Assembly (NCBI GenBank): GCA_902464035.1
Contig: CABQHT010000034.1
Location: forward strand, 1-21,851
Source: an uncultured Collinsella sp.
Lineage (GTDB): Bacteria; Actinomycetota; Coriobacteriia; Coriobacteriales; Coriobacteriaceae
Direction of reading: 5' to 3'
DNA: 21,851 nucleotides
A program made the translations under genes and the position numbers. The notes beneath the pieces are model-generated. The model ran no database searches and had not been told where the DNA came from. It was given only the letters and a program-made list of their open reading frames with translations. Of this stretch, positions 7,733 through 14,027 are shown in pieces; positions within the stretch are counted from its first letter, which is position 1, and each line of letters begins with the position of its first letter.

Positions 7733-8668
7733 CTAATGCTCGATCCAGCAGCGCAGGGTCTCGCCGGCCTGCAGGTGACGCAGATTCTCTGCGGCGATAT
7801 CCACAACGTTGTTGAGCGTGGCCTCTAGGTGGAACCAGCCGGAGACGTGCGGCGTGATGAGCATGTTGGGTGCATCCCACAGCGGGCTTGTGGCGGGCAG
7901 CGGCTCGGGGTCGGTGACGTCGATTGCGGCGCCGGCGAGGTGCCCGGACTCCAGAGCGGCAACCAAGTCGTCGGCGACCACAAGATCGCCGCGGCCGCCG
8001 TTGGCAAAGAAGGCGCCCGGCTTCATCGCGGCGAAGAACTCGGCGTTCGCCAGGCCACGGGTCTCGGGCGTGCTGGGCATAAAGGACGCGACGACATCGG
8101 CCTCGGCCAGGCGCTCGGGCAGGGCGTCCATGCCGTCCATGTCCTCAAACACGATGGGGTAGACGAGCGGATGGCGCTTGATGCCGCGGACATGTGCGCC
8201 CATGCTGCGGCAGAGCGTGGCAAAATGGCCGCCGATATCGCCTGCGCCCAGCACGAGCACGTTGGCATTTTTGAGCGAAGTGACCGGACCCAGGTCCTCC
8301 CAGCGATGCTCACGCTGCAAGTCTTGGTAGCTGGGCAGGCGCTTCTTCATAGAAAGAACCATGGCGAACATGTGCTCGCTCACGGCCTGGCCGTAGGCGC
8401 CCACCGAGCAGGAGAGCTTTGCTTCGGCCGGTACGGTGCCGGCGGCAAGGTAATCGTCATAGCCCGCGCTCTGCAACTGAAGAAGCTGCAGGTGCTCGCA
8501 TGCCGTGAGCATGTCAGGGTCGATGTTGCCCAGGATCACGTCGGCATCGGCGACCTGCTCACGCGTGACGGCGTCGGCGCTCGTGTAGATAAAGTCCTCG
8601 CCCGGAGCGCTCGACTCAAGAATTGCGCGATGACGGTCGTTGACGGGCAGCAAAACCAGGATGTTCAC
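7733..8668 (-). CDS. NAD(P)-dependent D-2-hydroxyacid dehydrogenase family protein
   Basis: This 311-residue soluble oxidoreductase belongs to the D-isomer-specific 2-hydroxyacid dehydrogenase family, which interconverts 2-keto acids and D-2-hydroxy acids. The nucleotide-binding loop is GAGDIG at 141-146. The catalytic triad is Arg226 (NGGRGDLV), Glu255 (TDPEPLP) and His274 (ITPHVSG). After the second Rossmann strand the sequence is RGIKRHP (161-167), basic rather than the Asp typical of NAD enzymes, which suggests a preference for NADPH (inference). GGAGAGGA lies upstream of the start. The gene stands alone after the map terminator and a REP-like element. Its substrate cannot be assigned. 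Confidence 0.88.
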   Translation of the reverse strand: MNILVLLPVNDRHRAILESSAPGEDFIYTSADAVTREQVADADVILGNIDPDMLTACEHLQLLQLQSAGYDDYLAAGTVPAEAKLSCSVGAYGQAVSEHMFAMVLSMKKRLPSYQDLQREHRWEDLGPVTSLKNANVLVLGAGDIGGHFATLCRSMGAHVRGIKRHPLVYPIVFEDMDGMDALPERLAEADVVASFMPSTPETRGLANAEFFAAMKPGAFFANGGRGDLVVADDLVAALESGHLAGAAIDVTDPEPLPATSPLWDAPNMLITPHVSGWFHLEATLNNVVDIAAENLRHLQAGETLRCWIEH

Positions 8669-8688
8669 AAGCAGTCCTCTCCGCTCGA

Positions 8689-8730
8689 CCTACCAAAAGG
8701 GGCAGGTTAATTTTGGCGGGTTTTATCAGG
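8689..8730. repeat. REP-like palindromic element, copy 2
   Basis: This stretch aligns over its whole length with copy 1 at 6477-6520, from CCTACCAAAAGGGGCAGG through GGCGGGTTTTATC. It differs by a few substitutions and two single-base gaps. It lies between map and the dehydrogenase, 21 nt upstream of the dehydrogenase start codon, so it is inside or very near that gene's 5' leader. Confidence 0.7.
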
Positions 8731-8749
8731 CAAAACGTTCAAATAAAAC

Positions 8750-8786
8750 GCCGGATGCAAGACGGGCGTGCCCGTCAGCATCCGGC
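8750..8786 (-). terminator. Rho-independent terminator of map
   Basis: A long hairpin pairs GCCGGATGC (8750-8758) with GCATCCGGC (8778-8786) and continues with GACGGGC/GCCCGTC inside. On the minus strand it is followed by GTTTTATTT. It begins just past the map stop codon at 8797. Confidence 0.8.
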
Positions 8787-8796
8787 GCATCTACGG

Positions 8797-9684
8797 CTAC
8801 CAGCTCAGCAGCTCGTAACCATCCTCGGTCACCACGAGCTGCACCTCGCACTGGGCCGAATCGCTGCCGTCCTTGGTGCGCACGCACCAGCCATCGCCCT
8901 TGCTGATCTTGATGTCGGGCGCCCCGGCGTTGACCATAGGCTCGATGGTAAAGACCATGCCCGGAGCCATGATGGTGTCCACATCGGGCGCCTCGGTGGT
9001 AAAGCCCACAAACGGGTCCTCGTGGAACTCCTTACCGATGCCGTGTCCGCCGTACTCGCGCACCACGCTAAAGCCGGCGTCCTCGACCGTCTTTTGCACG
9101 GCCTCGGCCATCACGGACAGCGGCAGCCACGGCTTGACGGCCGCCAGACCCGCCTCTACGCTGGCGCGGGTGACATCGACCAGGCGCTGGCGCTCGGCCG
9201 AGACCTCGCCGATGCAGAACATGCGGCTCGAGTCGCTAAAGTAGCCGTCCAAGATTGTGGAGCAGTCGACGTTGATGATGTCGCCCTCGTGCAGCACGTC
9301 CGTATCGCAGGGAATGCCGTGGCAGACCACATCATTGATCGAGGTGCACACGCTCTTGGGGTAGCCCTCGTAGTTGAGGTCGGCCGGCGTGCCACCGTGC
9401 TCGACGGTGTAGTCGTAGATCATCTGGTCGATCTGGTTGGTGGTCATGCCTGCGGCGATATGCTCGCCCACATAATCGAGCACGCCCACGTTGATGGCTG
9501 CCGAGCGCTTGATGCCCTCGATATCAGCGGGAGTCTTGTAGAGCGTGCGAGGCAGAACCTCCCAGCCTTCTTCCCACAAGCGCTCGAGGCGCTCATCAAA
9601 GGCGCTATGGCATTTCTTGTATTTCTTGCCGCTGCCGCACCAGCAAGCGTCGTTGCGGCCGGGCACGGGTCCTTTGTCATACAT
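8797..9684 (-). CDS. map: Type I methionine aminopeptidase with N-terminal SEC-C zinc motif
   Basis: This 295-residue cytosolic enzyme removes the initiator methionine from nascent proteins. The catalytic domain (about 45-295) has the five metal ligands Asp140, Asp151, His214, Glu248 and Glu280 plus the substrate-contacting His122 in VCHGIP. The N-terminus carries a SEC-C motif, GRNDACWCGSGKKYKKCH (9-26), with zinc ligands Cys14, Cys16, Cys25 and His26. That motif is found in some bacterial MetAPs and at the SecA C-terminus, and is thought to assist ribosome docking. An AAAGGAAG ribosome-binding site precedes the ATG. The gene has its own promoter and terminator, not the common adk-map-infA context. 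Confidence 0.95.
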   Translation of the reverse strand: MYDKGPVPGRNDACWCGSGKKYKKCHSAFDERLERLWEEGWEVLPRTLYKTPADIEGIKRSAAINVGVLDYVGEHIAAGMTTNQIDQMIYDYTVEHGGTPADLNYEGYPKSVCTSINDVVCHGIPCDTDVLHEGDIINVDCSTILDGYFSDSSRMFCIGEVSAERQRLVDVTRASVEAGLAAVKPWLPLSVMAEAVQKTVEDAGFSVVREYGGHGIGKEFHEDPFVGFTTEAPDVDTIMAPGMVFTIEPMVNAGAPDIKISKGDGWCVRTKDGSDSAQCEVQLVVTEDGYELLSW

Positions 9685-9709
9685 GGCTAACTTCCTTTCA
9701 TTCGCAGCT

Positions 9710-9732
9710 AGTATAGCCCACCCACGCGGCCA
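9710..9732 (-). promoter_or_regulatory. Candidate promoter of map
   Basis: A strong TATACT -10 box (9715-9710) sits 25 nt upstream of the map start codon. The -35 position, about 17 nt further up, falls at 9733-9738 (CTTTTA), a weak match. That position overlaps the edge of the large palindrome at 9737-9803, so the palindrome may contribute to or interfere with the promoter. Confidence 0.5.
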
Positions 9733-9736
9733 TAAA

Positions 9737-9803
9737 AGTTGCGGTGATATAGTTCCGATTTAAGCGGTTTAACAGCACAAATAGGAACTATATCACCGCA
9801 ACT
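9737..9803. repeat. Perfect 20-bp inverted repeat with 27-nt loop
   Basis: The arm AGTTGCGGTGATATAGTTCC (9737-9756) is matched exactly by its reverse complement at 9784-9803. The loop (9757-9783) is AT-rich and shows no similarity to the arms. On the minus strand the stem is followed by TTTAT, so it could terminate transcription from the radical SAM gene, which ends 42 nt upstream. Long perfect arms without the GC-rich pattern of ordinary terminators look more like a miniature palindromic mobile element. Confidence 0.85.
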
Positions 9804-9844
9804 GATGGGGTGGGATGGCGGGCACTAGCTGCTGCGTGGTTTTG

Positions 9845-10621
9845 CTAGTAGCTCACCTGGCAGGGAATGTCGAGGGCTTGGACACGCGCGGCAATGGCGT
9901 CGAGCACCTCAGGCGTCGCTTTGGCAAGGCCGGCGACCGGCGTCTCGCGTGCCACCGTGTAGATGGTCGCCTCCTGCGGGCGAATGCGCTCAAGCGCCGT
10001 GAGCCAGGGGGCAACGTACTCCTCGCCGGTGTTGTCGATAAGCTTGCCCTGATACTCGCCGGTCAAAAAGATCGTCTGGATAATAACGTGACCGTCAAAG
10101 CTTGCGAACGTCTCGATCTGGTGCTCGACGTCGTAGGGGCCAACAGGCTGGTCGAGCAGCTGGATAAACGCCGGGTCGACCGTATCGAGCTTAAGGATAT
10201 TGTCGTCGACCATCATGAGGGCGTCGTGCACCTCGGGGCGGTCGGCGCGCGTGCCGTTGGAGAGCACGGCAATCTTGCTGTTCGGCGCCAGCTCGTCGCG
10301 CAGCGCCACGGCACCGGCAATCGCCTGCGGAAACTCCGGTGCGGCGGTGGGCTCGCCGTTGCCGGCAAACGTGATGACATCGGGGAGTTCGCCCTCGGCG
10401 GCCATCTCGCGCAGCTTGGCTTCGAGCGCGTCGAGCACCACGGCGGCGGTGTTATACGACTCGTGGCAGGGACGCTCGGCGTTGAGGCCGTTCTCGCAGT
10501 AGATGCAGTCGAACGTACAAATCTTGCCGCTGGCAGGCATCATGTTGACGCCGAGTGAGAGACCAAGGCGACGGCTGCGGACGGGCCCAAAGATAGGGCT
10601 GGCATTCAAAAACGTAGACAT
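9845..10621 (-). CDS. Radical SAM protein, COG0731-like Fe-S oxidoreductase
   Basis: This 258-residue protein has a radical SAM signature CTFDCIYC with cysteines 35, 39 and 42 (numbering from the chosen start), which would hold a [4Fe-4S] cluster and cleave S-adenosylmethionine. FAGNGEPT, matching the GGE-type motif, and VLSNGT follow in the expected order. Overall similarity is to the uncharacterised COG0731 group related to wybutosine-type enzymes. I chose ATG 10619-10621 because GAGGGGA precedes it; a GTG start 27 nt upstream (10648) is possible. No second cluster motif is visible. The substrate is unknown. The gene follows the flavin reductase-like gene on the same strand, 117 nt apart. 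Confidence 0.85.
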   Translation of the reverse strand: MSTFLNASPIFGPVRSRRLGLSLGVNMMPASGKICTFDCIYCENGLNAERPCHESYNTAAVVLDALEAKLREMAAEGELPDVITFAGNGEPTAAPEFPQAIAGAVALRDELAPNSKIAVLSNGTRADRPEVHDALMMVDDNILKLDTVDPAFIQLLDQPVGPYDVEHQIETFASFDGHVIIQTIFLTGEYQGKLIDNTGEEYVAPWLTALERIRPQEATIYTVARETPVAGLAKATPEVLDAIAARVQALDIPCQVSY

Positions 10622-10738
10622 AAGAAAGTCCCCTCGTAAAGTTCGCACACCAGCTTATCACCCTGCGAGTGGTTGGGTATGGGGCACCCCGATCAAACTC
10701 AAAAGCGGGACAACAAGCGCCGCTCTGCCGCCGCCCGA

Positions 10739-11275
10739 TTAAGCCTGCTTCCAAACGCCGAGAACTTCGCCAACATATACCGTATGAAAATCGCGCTGAG
10801 GGTAGTTATCGTCGACAAGGCGGCGATCGACAAAGCCATCTTCTACAAGAGGCGCCGCATAGAACTTTTTACAGGTGAGCACGAGCTCCGATTCGGCGAT
10901 GGCGCAAGCCCCATCGAGCTCGATTGCCGTGAGTTTGAGATGCTCGAGCTTGTCGCCGTCGCGCCCGCTTTTAGCGCCAAGGTAGCCAAGTTCGCGGCGG
11001 TGCCCCTCGCCTAGAAAACAGACGGAGAAGCGGTCGCCATGCTCCATAAGTTCGTGGGTGTAGCGCTGGGGTCGCACAAAGACGGTGACGGTGGAGAGCC
11101 CCCGATGGGGCGTGCCGTCGCCACGGCGCTCCCAAAGCGACCCCATCTGCCCCCACGAGATAGTCATGGCGTCATGAACGCCGTCTGCACTCCCGCTCAC
11201 GAGGGCGGCCCATTCCATGCCAAACTTGGTTACCGGATTTACTTGCAGCGTTTCGATTGCGATTTTCTCCAACAT
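10739..11275 (-). CDS. Flavin reductase-like FMN-binding domain protein
   Basis: This 178-residue protein belongs to the flavin reductase/flavoredoxin-like split-barrel family, which binds FMN and often passes electrons from NAD(P)H or other donors. Supporting features are the N-terminal ALVSG strand, the FMN-contact segment MTISWGQMGSLW (about 37-48) and the VTVFVRPQRYTHEL segment (about 63-76) followed by FSVCFL. The frame is open further upstream, but homology begins at the ATG at 11273-11275, which has AAAGGAAG just before it. The downstream radical SAM gene could be co-transcribed. The partner and substrate are unknown. Confidence 0.82.
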   Translation of the reverse strand: MLEKIAIETLQVNPVTKFGMEWAALVSGSADGVHDAMTISWGQMGSLWERRGDGTPHRGLSTVTVFVRPQRYTHELMEHGDRFSVCFLGEGHRRELGYLGAKSGRDGDKLEHLKLTAIELDGACAIAESELVLTCKKFYAAPLVEDGFVDRRLVDDNYPQRDFHTVYVGEVLGVWKQA

Positions 11276-11396
11276 ATTGAGCTTCCTTTCGTGCTGTCGT
11301 CTCTTGAGCGTCTGTGGTCTTGCCTGCGTCCGACTGTTGGGGCTGGCGCTCATAAGCCGGATCAAATCTGCCGGTGACAAATACTGTGATAGTCCA

Positions 11397-11425
11397 AATA
11401 TTCTCCTTCTTACCAGCGACGTAAA
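11397..11425 (-). promoter_or_regulatory. Weak candidate promoter of the flavin reductase-like gene
   Basis: On the minus strand TTTACG (11425-11420) and AATATT (11402-11397) are separated by 17 nt. This would give a leader of about 115 nt. The match is modest and no other signal supports it. Confidence 0.3.
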
Positions 11426-11497
11426 GAGGGCACAAAATACCAAGTTGGTTTCCTTTTAGTTAGCGGGATGATGCGAAAGTGATGATTCTATAACTCA

Positions 11498-11555
11498 AAA
11501 TCTTGCAGTCCTACTTTGCAAGATTTAGACTTTCTTGCAGAATAGAACTGCAAGA
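11498..11555. promoter_or_regulatory. Two stacked inverted repeats upstream of the ATPase gene
   Basis: AAATCTTGCA (11498-11507) pairs perfectly with TGCAAGATTT (11517-11526). TCTTGCAG (11533-11540) pairs with CTGCAAGA (11548-11555). All four half-sites share the core CTTGCA/TGCAAG. The second repeat ends three nt before the GGAG ribosome-binding site. They could be an operator for a dimeric regulator or leader hairpins limiting translation. Confidence 0.6.
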
Positions 11556-11567
11556 TTTGGAGTCGCC

Positions 11568-12920
11568 ATGCCGTTTAACTCATTGGTGGAGGAGAAAATT
11601 CTTGACTTTGAGAAGCTCGGTATACCAGAGGTTTTCAATCGCGATCTTAAGCTCCTTCCCATTCAAAAGCCTGCGCGCAACAACCTTGCACAGGTGCTTG
11701 TGGGTACGCGCCGGTGTGGCAAGACGTTCCGTCTTTTTCAAGAGATGCACGACATTGTTGCGGCGGGCTATAACCCTCAGAATATTCTGTACTTCAACTT
11801 TGAAGACGAGCGTCTCAAGCCGTATTCGGTGGCGCTGCTTTCCGATGTGCTCGATACGTTCTTTGCCATGCGTCCTACGGCAAAGGAAGAAGGGTGCTTT
11901 CTCTTTTTCGATGAGATTCAAGAAGTTCCCGACTGGAGCCTTTTCTTGAGGCGTGTTATCGATTCAACTGAAGCAACGGTCTACGTCACGGGTTCCTCAT
12001 CAAAGATGCTGTCGGCTGAGCTTGCCTCGGAGTTCAGGGGCCGCTCGATTTCCAAAGAGCTTTTCCCATTGAGTTTTGCTGAGTTCGTTCGTTGGTCGAC
12101 GGGACAATCCGTCAGCGCTTCCGATGGGTTTTCATCGACTGACGCAGCTGTGCTGCGAAATGCGCTTAATGATTATCTACTTCGTGGCGGTTACATCGCA
12201 GCGCTCAAATTGCCCGCCGCCGACGGCATGATACTCATGCAAGAGTACGCGTACCGCACGGCGGCGATGGACGTGATCGAGCGATATAACCTGCGAATGC
12301 CGCAAGTCGCGGTGAGCTTCCTCACCAGGTGCCTCGCCTCGTCTGGACGCGAGCTCTCTGTGAATAAGATCGCGCACGAGTTAAAAAGTCGGGGAGTCTC
12401 GACATCACGAGAGACGCTGTCAAGCCTGCTGTCGTATTACGAGGAGGCTTATTTAGTCTTTTCTTTGGGTGATTTGAACCGAGCGCTTGCCGATAACCCT
12501 CGTTCTAGCTCAAAGGTTTATTCGGTCGATCCGGGAATGTTTGCTGCGTTCTCAAAAGCGGCAAGCAAGGAAGTGGGCCAGCGGCTGGAGACAGCGGTGT
12601 TCAATAGGCTCCGTCGTCTAGCACCGGTCGCGCGCACGGGCTCTCTTGCCCGACTGACGTTTGAGCACGAGAAGAAATCTCATGAGATCGATTTTGTGAT
12701 GGGGGATGCCCTACTCGGTGATGCGTATCAGTTGATTCAGGTGAGCACGGAGATAACGAATCCCAAGACGCTGCAGCGTGAGGTGTCAGCCCTTACGGCG
12801 GCCATGTCCAAATACGGCATCGATGAATCGGCTATCGTAACAATGGATACCGAAGATGCGATTGAAACCCAATCGGGAATCATTCGAGTGGTTCCTGCTT
12901 GGAAATGGCTGATTGACTAA
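11568..12920 (+). CDS. AAA/DUF4143 ATPase (COG1373 type)
   Basis: This 450-residue protein has an N-terminal AAA_14-type ATPase domain with Walker A GTRRCGKT (46-53), Walker B FLFFDE (111-116) and a sensor-like TGSSS (141-145). A C-terminal DUF4143 region follows. That region ends in a restriction-nuclease-like core, EIDFVM (373-378) and QLIQVS (388-393), in which the usual catalytic Lys is absent. A winged-helix-like stretch lies at about 262-295. The ATG at 11568 is chosen for the GGAG 5 nt upstream; a TTG start at 11535 is possible. This large, patchily distributed family has no settled function. The gene appears less GC-rich than its neighbours (by eye), consistent with horizontal acquisition. 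Confidence 0.85.
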   Translation: MPFNSLVEEKILDFEKLGIPEVFNRDLKLLPIQKPARNNLAQVLVGTRRCGKTFRLFQEMHDIVAAGYNPQNILYFNFEDERLKPYSVALLSDVLDTFFAMRPTAKEEGCFLFFDEIQEVPDWSLFLRRVIDSTEATVYVTGSSSKMLSAELASEFRGRSISKELFPLSFAEFVRWSTGQSVSASDGFSSTDAAVLRNALNDYLLRGGYIAALKLPAADGMILMQEYAYRTAAMDVIERYNLRMPQVAVSFLTRCLASSGRELSVNKIAHELKSRGVSTSRETLSSLLSYYEEAYLVFSLGDLNRALADNPRSSSKVYSVDPGMFAAFSKAASKEVGQRLETAVFNRLRRLAPVARTGSLARLTFEHEKKSHEIDFVMGDALLGDAYQLIQVSTEITNPKTLQREVSALTAAMSKYGIDESAIVTMDTEDAIETQSGIIRVVPAWKWLID

Positions 12921-13043
12921 TTGTGCTGCAAGTAAAGGGCGCCAGACGGGTAGAGTAAACGCGTTCGTTTCTGTACAAATGACGCCAAAACAGCCAAGCC
13001 ACACCTTGACGCGGCCGGACAGCGTTGACGATAGGACCACAAC

Positions 13044-13841
13044 ATGGATTTTACGGTTGAGAATGCGGGCACCGCGATTGCCTGTCGCGAGTATGCCGGC
13101 CCGGACGTGCCGTCCGATGCGCCTGCTCTGGTATGCGTGCACGGTGCCTGCGTCGACGGTGTCTTTTTTGACGGCATCGGCCGCGAGCTCAGCCGCGACT
13201 ATCGCGTAATTACCTACGACCGCCGCGGTTGCGGCGAGAGCGGCGACGCTGTAGACGGACGCTACGACCTCGCCGCCCAGGCCGCCGACCTGCAGGCCGT
13301 TATCGAGCATATTGGCGCTCCGGCAAACGTGCTCGCGCACAGTGCCGGTACGCTGGTGACCCTGGAGCTTCTCCGTGCAAACCCCGACATAATCTCGCGT
13401 GCGATTCTGCATGAACCCGCCGTGACGGATGAGGGTGCCGGCCTGGGCGCGGCCCCGGTTTTGCTCGAGATGATCGCCGCGGGAAAGGTCTCCAGGGCAT
13501 TACGGGCCTTCCTGGGCGCCATCGGCGATTCGGACCCCGAGGCCCCCAAGTTAACCGAGGCAGAAGCCAAGCATGCCCTGCGCAACGGCCGCAGTTTCAT
13601 GGCAAACGAATACGGGATTACTATGACCTGCGTTCCCGATTGGGATAGCGTTCGCGCGTCAAAAACGGTGGCCGCCGTGCTCCTGGGCGAGCTCTCGATT
13701 GGCACGCCCCGCGAGGCTGGTACGCGAGCGGCTGCCGAATATCTCGATTGTCTTCTCGTGACGATCCCGGGCGCGCATAACGGTCTGCGCGATCGCCCGG
13801 CAGCGGCTGCCCGGGCTGTCCGTGGCATCCTGGGGCTCTAG
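13044..13841 (+). CDS. Alpha/beta-fold hydrolase
   Basis: This 265-residue protein has the alpha/beta hydrolase order of motifs: oxyanion-hole VHGACVDG (32-39), DRRGCGESG (59-67), nucleophile Ser100 in AHSAGT, and general base His245 in IPGAHNG. The nucleophile elbow begins with Ala where most members have Gly. The strand that usually supplies the acid reads VLLGELSIGTP (212-222) with no Asp, so Glu216 or an acid elsewhere must serve. The ribosome-binding site is weak (TAGGA about 9 nt upstream). The gene lies 123 nt after the ATPase gene with no clear terminator between them. The substrate is unknown. Confidence 0.85.
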   Translation: MDFTVENAGTAIACREYAGPDVPSDAPALVCVHGACVDGVFFDGIGRELSRDYRVITYDRRGCGESGDAVDGRYDLAAQAADLQAVIEHIGAPANVLAHSAGTLVTLELLRANPDIISRAILHEPAVTDEGAGLGAAPVLLEMIAAGKVSRALRAFLGAIGDSDPEAPKLTEAEAKHALRNGRSFMANEYGITMTCVPDWDSVRASKTVAAVLLGELSIGTPREAGTRAAAEYLDCLLVTIPGAHNGLRDRPAAAARAVRGILGL

Positions 13842-14027
13842 CATCCGCAAACGTTTCGGCCGTATTAACAAATGTGCTCAAAACCTCACGTCTGCGGTTT
13901 CAATCGCGCCGTCTGCCAACTCATAAAAATGTAGCAGCATTCACGTACTTACCTGCATCGACAAGGTGTTACCCTTGTAGCATTTGGAACCCACCGCTAC
14001 CATGCGAAACTATCGAAAGGGCCCCAT

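Noticed and set aside
7587..7880. Small minus-strand gene downstream of the dehydrogenase
   Set aside because: Most of it overlaps the dehydrogenase 3' end in another frame; no start signal or homology is visible.
11276..11443. N-terminal extension of the flavin reductase-like protein by 56 residues
   Set aside because: The extension has no flavin reductase similarity, and the ATG at 11273-11275 has a good AAAGGAAG site directly upstream.
13961..13978. ACAAGG/CCTTGT inverted repeat upstream of the HD-GYP gene as an operator
   Set aside because: Only six base pairs with no promoter boxes clearly placed around it; too weak to call.
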